Of a stretch of DNA of 38,802 nucleotides, positions 1 through 7,056 are shown piece after piece (positions within the stretch are counted from its first letter, which is position 1; every line of letters starts with the position of its first letter). A program made the translations under genes and the position numbers. The stretch spans positions 1 through 38,802 of the forward strand of contig DCID01000009.1 in assembly GCA_002315745.1 (NCBI GenBank), written 5' to 3'. The DNA comes from Bacteroidales bacterium UBA1735 (GTDB taxonomy: Bacteria; Bacteroidota; Bacteroidia; Bacteroidales; Paludibacteraceae). Under the pieces are notes generated by a model. It saw only the letters and a list, made by a program, of their open reading frames with translations. It did no database searches and was not told the origin of the DNA.

Positions 1-295
1 CAAAAAGTAGGAAAACACCGCAAGCTAACATAAACACACAAAGTAGAGGTTCGCCCCAGTGATCTAGAATATGCTGAATTTTCTCCGTATGAGCTCCCAT
101 GATAAATGGAATGGCTAGTAAGGAATATGTCACTAATTTACCTAAGACGAACATCAACCCCGTCGTGAGTACGCGGCGTTTGTTCTGCATCTCGCGGTCG
201 ATATAACCGATGGCGGCAATACTCGTAAAGAGGGTACACGGGTCTAAAATCATGAGCAAACCCAGCAATAAAGCAGAAAAAATAGCAATAATCAT
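1..295 (-). CDS. DsbD/CcdA-like polytopic membrane protein, partial (3' end outside the window)
   Basis: An open frame runs from ATG at 295 to the left edge of the window with no stop, giving the first 98 residues. It begins with a hydrophobic segment holding a Leu-Asp-Pro-Cys-Thr motif at about residues 17-21, then TSIAAIGYIDRE, a basic stretch (QNKRR) and two more hydrophobic stretches. A Pro-Cys at the end of the first helix followed by an AAIGYI-like segment is typical of the DsbD/CcdA transmembrane family, including the branch annotated in Bacteroidales as ArsG-type transporters. Those proteins move electrons or substrates across the inner membrane. It is divergent from the sensor kinase at 355. 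The family is fairly clear; the exact substrate is not, because most of the protein is missing. Confidence 0.7.
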   Translation of the reverse strand, partial: MIIAIFSALLLGLLMILDPCTLFTSIAAIGYIDREMQNKRRVLTTGLMFVLGKLVTYSLLAIPFIMGAHTEKIQHILDHWGEPLLCVFMLACGVFLLF

Positions 296-303
296 AATTT
301 TTC

Positions 304-350
304 TTTGAAAAAGTTTGCAAAGGTACATTTTTTTTTGTAATTTTGCAAGC
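304..350. promoter_or_regulatory. Interleaved divergent promoters for the DsbD-like gene (-) and the sensor kinase (+)
   Basis: Plus strand: TTTG at 314-317, 20-nt spacer, TAATTTTG at 338-345. Minus strand: TACCTTTG read from 325 to 318, 20-nt spacer, and CTTG (one mismatch to TTTG) read from 349 to 346. The plus -33 box directly abuts the minus -7 box, and the plus -7 box abuts the minus -33 box, so both promoters use the same DNA. Motifs and spacing are seen directly; promoter activity is inferred from the known Bacteroidetes consensus. Confidence 0.7.
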
Positions 351-354
351 GCAA

Positions 355-2343
355 ATGAAAAATATTCTCAAAATAGTGTTTATTTGCGGATTATTATCCT
401 TAGTTGGGTGTTCGGAACAGGCTCACCTTCATCGTTTGCAGCGCAGTGCTGAAAGGGAGTTGCAGGACATTAGTCAGGCGATTAACCAAAATGATATGAC
501 GGCATTGTGGGAGACTTCGCAGCGTTCACCCGAGATACAGTATTTTGTCAAACTGCGTTCGGATATCATTTTCTGGTCGGATAATGTGCTTACTGCGGAG
601 GCGTTGAATGTAGATTTGTACGACGAGTGGCATACGATAGAGATGGCAAATGCCACCTGCTCTTGCTTGTGGAAAAGGGTTGGTATATACGATGTGTTGG
701 TGGCGATCCCCATTCAATGGACGCTTAATGCGAAAGACGAAATAGCCCAAAGTTATTCCTATCGTCCACTATTGAATCAGCCTCAAGCATTGCGTCTGCA
801 TGGATTAAAGGTACGCACGCGCGCGCAATTATTACATGTGGTGACCATTGGGCTTTTTGTGCTCATCGTGTTTCTTGGCTTGTTCAGTATTATTCGTCAC
901 AATGGTAGTAATAACCTACCATTGCGTCTAAAGATTTTCTATGCTATCATGGCCATTCAGTTGATTGCTTTTGCTAGTCTTTTCTTCTTGGCGGATCGAT
1001 ACATCTATGAGCAATCGGTTCTGCGGCAAGAAAATATGTTACGCCAAAAATGTTACTATGTGCGTTATATGTTGGAGGAGAAACTGCATTTTGTTTATAA
1101 CTTAGAGGTGGTTAGTAGTGATGGTCTCTTCTATGACCTAAATAGCATGGCGCGCATATATGATTCGGATATTCATGTCTACGATCTTGGTGGCCGGTTG
1201 AAGAGCTCTTCTACACCGCAGTTGTTTGAACATAACGTATTACCACGCTATCTTGCACCTAAGATTCTATTCTCCGATTCGCGCGAGCAGGTGTGCGTCA
1301 ATAGTTTAGGTCAACTCCAATATATGTGTGCTTATTCCGTCTTGGAAAACGATTATAATGTGCCAATAGGCTATATTGCTATGCCGTCCTTTATCTCAGA
1401 AGAGATGATTGTGGCGGAGATAGAACGGTATACCGCTCGTTTCTTACCTATCTATCTATTGGCTTTATTGATTGCCATTGGTCTATCTTCTCTATTATCG
1501 CGAGCTATTTCGTCCCCTATTAGGTTGCTTTCAGAGGAGATGATTCATGCCTCTTTGGATAAGACTTATACGCCTATCGTGTATCAAGACCAGGATGAGA
1601 TAGGCGAGTTGGTGGAACGATATAATACTTTAATGAAGCAGTTGCAGCAGTCTGCGCAACGTATCGCTCAAACGGAACGTGAAGGTGCTTGGAGAACTAT
1701 GGCTCGGCAGGTGGCTCACGAAATCAATAATCCGCTTACACCAATGAAATTATCTATTCAGCAGTTGCAACGTACTAAGGGCACAGAGCGTTTCGATGAA
1801 CTCTTCGACCGAACCGCTGCGATGCTTATGGAAGAAATTGATAATTTGAATCGTATTGTAACCTCGTTCTCCACTTTTGCGCAAATGCCACAAGTCGAGG
1901 TGACGGAGGTGGATGTGGCGCGTAAGTTGTCCGATATCATTACACTCATGGAAAACAATGCTCCCCAAATTGATATTCGATATATAGGAGCATCTGAAGG
2001 TGTGGAAGTACAGGCAGATCGCAACCAGATTGGACAAGTCTTTACCAATATATTGACCAATGCTATACAGGCATTGCAGCATATCAAAGATGGTAATATC
2101 ATCGTTGTTCTCAAACAATTGGAGCAGGAAGTGGAGATATCCATCTCCGATAATGGATCAGGCATACCGAAGGAGATTCAGGATAAGATCTTTAATCCGT
2201 ATTTTACCACAAAGACTACAGGAACGGGGTTGGGCTTGGCTATATCGAAGAACATCATCGAAGCCATGGGCGGTCGCATCGCCTTCCAAACATCCCAATC
2301 AGGTACCACATTTTATGTATATCTTAAAAAACAAACAAAATAA
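355..2343 (+). CDS. NtrY-like membrane sensor histidine kinase
   Basis: A 662-residue kinase from ATG 355; an in-frame TTG at 343 lies inside the -7 box and is unlikely. The N-terminus looks like a lipoprotein signal (MKNILKIVFI, lipobox LVGC with Cys19). Hydrophobic helices follow at about residues 159-180 and 192-213, then an extracytoplasmic domain, a further helix (FLPIYLLALLIAIGLSSLL), a HAMP-like linker and a cytoplasmic kinase core. The core has the H-box AHEINNPLTP (phospho-acceptor about His455), N-box NILTNAIQAL, G1 DNGSGIP, F-box NPYFTTK and G2 GTGLGLAI. An H-box with NNPLTPMKLS is the NtrY style. No response regulator lies beside it, so it is an orphan here; its signal is unknown. 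It runs straight into gdhA, which suggests cotranscription but not necessarily a nitrogen role. Confidence 0.88.
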   Translation: MKNILKIVFICGLLSLVGCSEQAHLHRLQRSAERELQDISQAINQNDMTALWETSQRSPEIQYFVKLRSDIIFWSDNVLTAEALNVDLYDEWHTIEMANATCSCLWKRVGIYDVLVAIPIQWTLNAKDEIAQSYSYRPLLNQPQALRLHGLKVRTRAQLLHVVTIGLFVLIVFLGLFSIIRHNGSNNLPLRLKIFYAIMAIQLIAFASLFFLADRYIYEQSVLRQENMLRQKCYYVRYMLEEKLHFVYNLEVVSSDGLFYDLNSMARIYDSDIHVYDLGGRLKSSSTPQLFEHNVLPRYLAPKILFSDSREQVCVNSLGQLQYMCAYSVLENDYNVPIGYIAMPSFISEEMIVAEIERYTARFLPIYLLALLIAIGLSSLLSRAISSPIRLLSEEMIHASLDKTYTPIVYQDQDEIGELVERYNTLMKQLQQSAQRIAQTEREGAWRTMARQVAHEINNPLTPMKLSIQQLQRTKGTERFDELFDRTAAMLMEEIDNLNRIVTSFSTFAQMPQVEVTEVDVARKLSDIITLMENNAPQIDIRYIGASEGVEVQADRNQIGQVFTNILTNAIQALQHIKDGNIIVVLKQLEQEVEISISDNGSGIPKEIQDKIFNPYFTTKTTGTGLGLAISKNIIEAMGGRIAFQTSQSGTTFYVYLKKQTK

Positions 2344-2355
2344 TTTTATTTTATT

Positions 2356-3702
2356 ATGAAAACGCAAGCAATTATGCAGCAATTAGCTGCCAAGCACCCC
2401 GGTGAGGCGGAGTATTTACAAGCAGTAGAGGAAGTTTTGAACTCAATTGAGGAAGTGTATAATCAGCATCCCGAATTTGAGCAAGCAAAGATTGTAGAAA
2501 GGATGGTTGAACCTGACCGTATCTTTACTTTCCGTGTGACTTGGGTAGATGATGCAGGACAAGTACAAACGAACCTCGGCTATCGTGTACAATTTAATTC
2601 GGCAATTGGCCCGTATAAAGGGGGATTGCGTTTCCACGTGGCTGTCAATCCGTCTATGTTAAAGTTCCTCGGTTTTGAGCAGACGTTTAAGAATGCGCTT
2701 ACCACTCTGCCGATGGGTGGAGGTAAGGGAGGTTCGGACTTTGATCCTATCGGTAAGTCGGACGCTGAAATTATGCGTTTCTGCCAAGCATTTATGCTCG
2801 AGTTGTGGCGCTGCATCGGCCCAGACCAAGATATTCCTGCAGGCGATGTAGGTGTAGGCGGCCGTGAAATAGGTTATCTCAATGGTATGTATCAAAAACT
2901 GAGTCGCCAGTATCATACTGGTGTGTTGACAGGTAAAGGTATGACATGGGGAGGATCGATTCTGCGTCCAGAGGCAACAGGTTATGGCGCGCTTTATTTC
3001 ACACAACATGTACTTCATCAAGCAGGTAAAGATATTAAGGGCAAACGTATTGCTATTTCCGGCTTCGGTAATGTGGCTTGGGGTGCGTGCAAAAAAGCCG
3101 TTGAACTTGGTGCTCAAGTGATAGCTGTTTCTGGCCCAGATGGTGTTTGTGCTATTGAGAATGGTATAACGCCAGAGATGATAGATTATATGCTCGTTAT
3201 GCGTTCGTCGAACCGTAATAAAGTGCAGGATATGGCGGATAAGTTCCCACAACAGGCACAATTCATCGCGGGTAAGAAAGCATGGTCACAAAAATGTGAT
3301 ATTGCATTACCATGTGCTTTCCAAAATGAATTGAGTGAAGATGATGCTCGCGAACTAGTGAAAAATGGCACATGGTGCTGCTGCGAGGTTAGTAATATGG
3401 GATGCCAACCTGGTGCTATCCATTTCTTCCAATCGCAAAAAGGTTTCCTCTTTGCGCCCGGTAAGGCTGTTAATGCTGGTGGTGTAGCAACGAGTGGCTT
3501 GGAGATGACTCAAAATGCCGAACATATATCTTGGACGGGGAAAGAAGTAGATGAACGTTTACATCATATTATGGAGTCTATCCATGAACAGTGTGTCCGC
3601 TTTGGTACGCAAAAAGATGGCACGATTGACTATGTTAAGGGTGCTAATATCGCAGGATTTATGAAAGTGGCACAAGCCATGTTGGAGCAAGGACTGGTGT
3701 AG
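2356..3702 (+). CDS. gdhA: NADP-type glutamate dehydrogenase
   Basis: A 448-residue full-length member of the small hexameric glutamate dehydrogenases, which interconvert 2-oxoglutarate plus ammonia and glutamate. Visible landmarks are GPYKGGLRF (about residues 85-93), the active-site segment LPMGGGKGGSDFDP with Lys124, the DIPAGDVGVGGRE segment, and the nucleotide-binding ISGFGNVAWGA of the Rossmann domain. The C-terminal half keeps NAGGVATSGLEM. Length and motifs match the biosynthetic (NADPH) GdhA branch; cofactor choice is inferred from that family. It lies 12 nt after the sensor-kinase stop, in an AT-rich gap with no promoter box that I can see, and 10 nt before kbl. The two enzymes could sit together in amino-acid metabolism. 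Confidence 0.95.
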   Translation: MKTQAIMQQLAAKHPGEAEYLQAVEEVLNSIEEVYNQHPEFEQAKIVERMVEPDRIFTFRVTWVDDAGQVQTNLGYRVQFNSAIGPYKGGLRFHVAVNPSMLKFLGFEQTFKNALTTLPMGGGKGGSDFDPIGKSDAEIMRFCQAFMLELWRCIGPDQDIPAGDVGVGGREIGYLNGMYQKLSRQYHTGVLTGKGMTWGGSILRPEATGYGALYFTQHVLHQAGKDIKGKRIAISGFGNVAWGACKKAVELGAQVIAVSGPDGVCAIENGITPEMIDYMLVMRSSNRNKVQDMADKFPQQAQFIAGKKAWSQKCDIALPCAFQNELSEDDARELVKNGTWCCCEVSNMGCQPGAIHFFQSQKGFLFAPGKAVNAGGVATSGLEMTQNAEHISWTGKEVDERLHHIMESIHEQCVRFGTQKDGTIDYVKGANIAGFMKVAQAMLEQGLV

Positions 3703-3712
3703 GTTACAGGCT

Positions 3713-4909
3713 ATGTATAACGAATTTCAAAAACATCTACAGAAGACCCTGACGGAGATAAAGGACGCAGGGCTATATAAGAATGAGCGGGTGATTATTA
3801 CTCCTCAGTCTTCGGCTATTCAAGTGGAGGGCGGCAAAGATGTGATCAATTTCTGTGCCAACAACTACCTTGGATTAGCGGACAATAAAGAACTCATTCA
3901 GGCTGCAAAAGATCGTATGGATAGCCGTGGCTATGGCATGGCATCAGTGCGTTTTATCTGTGGTACGCAGGATACGCATAAGCAGTTGGAACATGCCATT
4001 TCTGAATTCTTTGGGACAGAGGATACGATTCTTTATGCGGCGTGTTTTGATGCCAATGGTGGTTTGTTTGAGCCATTACTGACAGAGGAAGATGCCATCA
4101 TCTCCGATGCCCTCAACCACGCCTCTATCATTGATGGCGTACGCTTGTGTAAGGCGGTGCGCTATCGCTATAAGAATGGTGATATGGCCGATCTTGAGGA
4201 GCAACTCAAGGCTGCTCAAGCGCAACGTTTCCGTATTATAGCCACCGATGGTGTGTTCTCTATGGACGGCAATGTCTGCCCGCTAGATAAGATTTATGAG
4301 TTGGCACAGCAATATAACGCCCTTGTTATGGTGGACGAAAGTCACTCGGCAGGCGTAGTCGGTAAGACCGGACATGGTGTGACGGAATTGTATAATCTTC
4401 GTGGTAAGGTGGAGATACTCACCGGTACTTTAGGCAAAGCCTTCGGTGGTTCGGTGGGTGGATTCACGACAGGTCGCAAAGAGATTATAGATCTGCTACG
4501 TCAGCGTTCGCGTCCATATCTATTTTCGAATTCAATTCCACCCATGATTGCGGCGGCAGGACTCAAAACATTGGAACTTATCACACGTGATAATACGCTG
4601 CAAGATCGCTTGCATAGTAATACCGACTATTTTGTCGCGAAAATGAAAGAGGCAGGTTTTGATATCAAGCCTACCCAATCTGCTATCTGTGCAGTTATGC
4701 TGTACGATGCACGTCTTAGTCAGGAGTTCGCTGCAGCTTTGCAGCAGGCAGGTATCTATGTGACCGGTTTTTATTATCCTGTTGTACCACAAGGACAAGC
4801 CCGTATTCGTGTGCAACTATCTGCTGCTCACACGCGTGAACAACTCGACCGCGGTATAGCGGCATTTATCAAAGTCGGGAAAGCGTTGGGGGTATTAGGT
4901 AAGAAGTAA
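3713..4909 (+). CDS. kbl: Glycine C-acetyltransferase (2-amino-3-ketobutyrate CoA ligase)
   Basis: A 398-residue PLP enzyme of the alpha-oxoamine synthase family. It catalyses the reversible reaction of glycine and acetyl-CoA to 2-amino-3-oxobutyrate, the second step of threonine breakdown through threonine dehydrogenase. The N-terminus (NEFQKHLQKTLTEIKDAGLYK) and the segments NFCANNYLGLA, DESHSAGVVGKTGHG and LTGTLGKAFGG are those of Kbl; the PLP-binding lysine is Lys242. Related enzymes (BioF, serine palmitoyltransferase, HemA) share the fold, but the N-terminal and SHSAGVVGKTGHGV signatures favour Kbl. No threonine dehydrogenase gene is adjacent. ATG 3713 follows the gdhA stop by 10 nt. Confidence 0.93.
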   Translation: MYNEFQKHLQKTLTEIKDAGLYKNERVIITPQSSAIQVEGGKDVINFCANNYLGLADNKELIQAAKDRMDSRGYGMASVRFICGTQDTHKQLEHAISEFFGTEDTILYAACFDANGGLFEPLLTEEDAIISDALNHASIIDGVRLCKAVRYRYKNGDMADLEEQLKAAQAQRFRIIATDGVFSMDGNVCPLDKIYELAQQYNALVMVDESHSAGVVGKTGHGVTELYNLRGKVEILTGTLGKAFGGSVGGFTTGRKEIIDLLRQRSRPYLFSNSIPPMIAAAGLKTLELITRDNTLQDRLHSNTDYFVAKMKEAGFDIKPTQSAICAVMLYDARLSQEFAAALQQAGIYVTGFYYPVVPQGQARIRVQLSAAHTREQLDRGIAAFIKVGKALGVLGKK

Positions 4910-4914
4910 GAGAT

Positions 4915-4936
4915 AAGAACTATTTTTGCAGTTCTT
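4915..4936. terminator. Inverted repeat between convergent kbl and xseB, possible bidirectional terminator
   Basis: A perfect 7-bp inverted repeat (AAGAACT at 4915-4921, AGTTCTT at 4930-4936) with an 8-nt loop sits just after the kbl stop and covers the xseB stop codon. The T-tract after it is short on the plus strand and absent on the minus strand, so termination strength is doubtful. Confidence 0.4.
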
Positions 4937-5087
4937 TCTCCATAATCCCGAGTTGTTTCTCACAAAAGTCCAAGAGTGTTTTCGCCTCTTGGGCTTTTTG
5001 TTGATAAACATCCATGGAGAGCGCTTCTGCCTGCTCTAGATCCTTCACGATGGCTTCTACTTTTAATATGGCTTCGTCATAACTCAT
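4920..5087 (-). CDS. xseB: Exodeoxyribonuclease VII small subunit
   Basis: A 55-residue protein, MSYDEAILKVEAIVKDLEQA followed by a helix ending KQLGIMEKELQK. It has the family pattern: YxEA at the start, IVxxLEQ in the first helix, and a second amphipathic helix with regular Leu/Ala spacing. XseB binds the XseA catalytic subunit to form exonuclease VII, which degrades single-stranded DNA in both directions. ATG 5087 overlaps the sugar-transferase stop by 4 nt (ATGA), so the two are translationally coupled. At 55 residues it is at the short end of the family. No xseA gene is present in the window. The small size limits certainty, but the pattern is characteristic. Confidence 0.82.
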   Translation of the reverse strand: MSYDEAILKVEAIVKDLEQAEALSMDVYQQKAQEAKTLLDFCEKQLGIMEKELQK

Positions 5088-6289
5088 CGTCCTTTTCCGT
5101 CCACAATGACGCGAATGGTATAAAGCATGATTTTTAGGTCTAAGCGAATGGACATGTTTTCCATATAGACCATATCATAATTGAGTCGATCAATCATTTT
5201 CTCTATGGTATCGGTATAACCTACGCGAATTGGTCCCCAACTGGTTAATCCCGGACGAATCTTATAGATAAGACAATAGTAAGGAGCTTGCTCCTCAATC
5301 TTCTGAATGAAAAAAGTGCGTTCGGGACGTGGACCAACGATGGACATGTCTCCTTTAAGGATGTTCCACATTTGAGGCAACTCGTCCAAACGATATTTAC
5401 GCATCCATCGTCCAACATAAGTGATACGTGGATCAGATTCGTCTGTCAATTGTGGAGTTCCCTCTTCGGCACCCATTTGCATGGTACGGAACTTATAAAT
5501 CATAAATGGTAATCCATGTAATCCAATGCGCTCTTGCTTATAAAAAATAGGACCTTTGGAACTGCACCAAACTAGGATAGCCAATATTAGATAAATGGGA
5601 GATAGCACGATGAGCGCAGTTGTGGACATCAATACATCAAATGCTCGCTTTATACATAATTGCGAATCGCTCATCTTGTGCTCGGTAATGCGTATCTCAG
5701 GCGCATCGGCTAATTCGCGGATAGATGCTGCGCCGACTAACATATCATAAACACGAGGTTCTACAATAATCTCCTTTCCTGTAGGGTAGGCTTTTGCGAT
5801 TTGATGATATAGTTCGCGTTCGTCACCTGCCTTGATACGTATAGGTTCTGGCATCTGTTGACGATGGTTTGCAATGAAAGCAACTATAGCGCGTGCACTC
5901 CAAGTGATAAAGAACTGGAGTCCAAATAATACCCATAGCGAAGCAATATAATTCTCGTAACTATCGACTTCGTCATCGATGATGATGGCAAAAAATGCGC
6001 CCAAACTGATTAAAACGGAACTGATGATGGTGGTCGTAAAGACTTGTGTCTGTTTTTTATGGAATGGACGAAGATAAAATCCACTTAGATAATAGATGAT
6101 TGCACAGCAGAGAGGAAAAACAATAAGTGGCATGTAAAAGTCAAAAACGGGGATGAGAATTGTACCGTTGTCAAAGACTTTACCCTCATATACCAACCAT
6201 CGAAAGAGTAAAAAACATACCCATACGATTTCGGCGGATATGAGGTCTGTGATGATAAATCTTAATTGCTGTTGTCTGGCTATGCTCAT
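5084..6289 (-). CDS. Polyprenyl-phosphate glycosylphosphotransferase (initiating sugar transferase)
   Basis: A 401-residue inner-membrane protein of the WcaJ/CpsE type. The N-terminal half has about four hydrophobic helices (the first within residues 10-32) and a degenerate nucleotide-binding-like segment. From about residue 210 comes the bacterial sugar transferase domain: KRAFDVLMSTTALIVLSP, then GPIFYKQERIG, FMIYKFRTMQ, the catalytic-type segment RKYRLDELPQMWNILKGDMS and VGPRPER, and the closing RPGLTSWGPIRVGY. These enzymes put the first sugar-1-phosphate onto undecaprenyl phosphate to start capsule, exopolysaccharide or O-antigen synthesis. No glycosyltransferase cluster surrounds it; it lies between tsaC (4-nt overlap) and xseB. 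The acceptor glycan cannot be told from this window. Confidence 0.92.
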   Translation of the reverse strand: MSIARQQQLRFIITDLISAEIVWVCFLLFRWLVYEGKVFDNGTILIPVFDFYMPLIVFPLCCAIIYYLSGFYLRPFHKKQTQVFTTTIISSVLISLGAFFAIIIDDEVDSYENYIASLWVLFGLQFFITWSARAIVAFIANHRQQMPEPIRIKAGDERELYHQIAKAYPTGKEIIVEPRVYDMLVGAASIRELADAPEIRITEHKMSDSQLCIKRAFDVLMSTTALIVLSPIYLILAILVWCSSKGPIFYKQERIGLHGLPFMIYKFRTMQMGAEEGTPQLTDESDPRITYVGRWMRKYRLDELPQMWNILKGDMSIVGPRPERTFFIQKIEEQAPYYCLIYKIRPGLTSWGPIRVGYTDTIEKMIDRLNYDMVYMENMSIRLDLKIMLYTIRVIVDGKGR

Positions 6290-6867
6290 TTGCGAATAAT
6301 GGTAAAGGTGTTATCAGTATTGACTTTAATAATGCTACTAGGTTGCTTCTCTTCCTCGTCACCCTGGCGATAATAGCACACATAATCCACCGCTTGCACG
6401 ATCTCGGGGCGAATTTGCTGGAAATTCTTTGCGGTAACTTCGCCACTGATGTTTGCAGAGGTCGAGACGATAGGGTGATGCAATTGCTCGCATAGCATCT
6501 TAGAGAATGGTTCACGAGTGATACGAATCCCGATGCTGCCGTCTTCTGCCAGCAAATTTTGTGCCAAGTTCCGGGCATTAGGGTAAATAATGGTCATAGG
6601 TCTCCCTTCATCGCTCACGTCGAGTATCTGGGCTGCTACGGAGGGTACATCCACATAGCCTTGCAACTTGCCTATGCCATCTAAGAGTACGAGCATGGAT
6701 TTCAAGTCTGCACGATGTTTGATCTCATATATACGACGTACGGCGGCTTCGTTAGTGGCATCACAACCAATGCCCCATACTGTGTCCGTGGGGTAGAGTA
6801 TGACCCCACCTGCCTTCAAGACCCTTACCGCCTCCTGCAGATCCTCTTTTTCGTATCGTTCATTCAT
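6286..6867 (-). CDS. tsaC: L-threonylcarbamoyladenylate synthase (TsaC/YrdC/Sua5 family)
   Basis: A 193-residue YrdC-domain protein that makes threonylcarbamoyl-AMP from threonine, bicarbonate and ATP, the first step of t6A37 tRNA modification. Landmarks: GGVILYPTDTVWGIGCDATN (about residues 20-39), KHRADLKSMLVLL, the RPMTIIYP segment, GSIGIRITREPF and the P-S-T-S-A-N-I-S-G-E motif (here IVSTSANISGE). It lacks the C-terminal Sua5 domain, so it is the short TsaC form. It is first in the minus-strand run tsaC, sugar transferase, xseB. The ATG at 6867 starts only 8 nt after the -7 box, implying an almost leaderless transcript. A second ATG at 6863 is out of frame. Confidence 0.94.
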   Translation of the reverse strand: MNERYEKEDLQEAVRVLKAGGVILYPTDTVWGIGCDATNEAAVRRIYEIKHRADLKSMLVLLDGIGKLQGYVDVPSVAAQILDVSDEGRPMTIIYPNARNLAQNLLAEDGSIGIRITREPFSKMLCEQLHHPIVSTSANISGEVTAKNFQQIRPEIVQAVDYVCYYRQGDEEEKQPSSIIKVNTDNTFTIIRK

Positions 6868-6875
6868 AATCGCTG

Positions 6876-6907
6876 CAAAGGTAATACTTTTTTTTTACAT
6901 AGGCAAA
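6876..6907 (-). promoter_or_regulatory. Promoter for the tsaC run
   Basis: On the minus strand, TTTG (6907-6904), a 20-nt spacer and TACCTTTG (6883-6876) match the Bacteroidetes promoter consensus. It is divergent from the thrS promoter at 6954-6985. Confidence 0.7.
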
Positions 6908-6919
6908 AAAAAGTGTGAA

Positions 6920-6945
6920 AAAAGTTCTAAAAGTTCTAAAAGTTG
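6920..6945. repeat. 9-nt tandem repeat between the divergent tsaC and thrS promoters
   Basis: The unit AAAAGTTCT occurs twice in full (6920-6928 and 6929-6937), followed by a partial third copy (AAAAGTTG, 6938-6945). It sits between the two promoters and could be a slippage-prone spacer or a protein site; nothing in the sequence decides between these. Confidence 0.7.
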
Positions 6946-6953
6946 AATTTATA

Positions 6954-6985
6954 TTTGGATATTTGGAAAAAAAGTAGTATCTTTG
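6954..6985 (+). promoter_or_regulatory. Promoter for the thrS run
   Basis: TTTG at 6954-6957, 20-nt spacer, TATCTTTG at 6978-6985. The leader to the thrS ATG is about 65 nt. I see no T-box-like element in it. Confidence 0.7.
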
Positions 6986-7056
6986 CGCCTTGAATTGGGG
7001 AAGTGGTAGTTGTATGTCACTTTTCCGTAAACATTTGTACGTTTATTTTATAAATT

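Noticed and set aside
343..354. TTG 343 as the kinase start
   Set aside because: It lies inside the -7 promoter box; ATG 355 gives a clean signal sequence.
138..371. Minus-strand frame of 77 codons at the left end
   Set aside because: It is out of frame with the DsbD-like protein, which has a clear membrane-protein sequence from ATG 295, and it would start in the kinase gene through both promoters.
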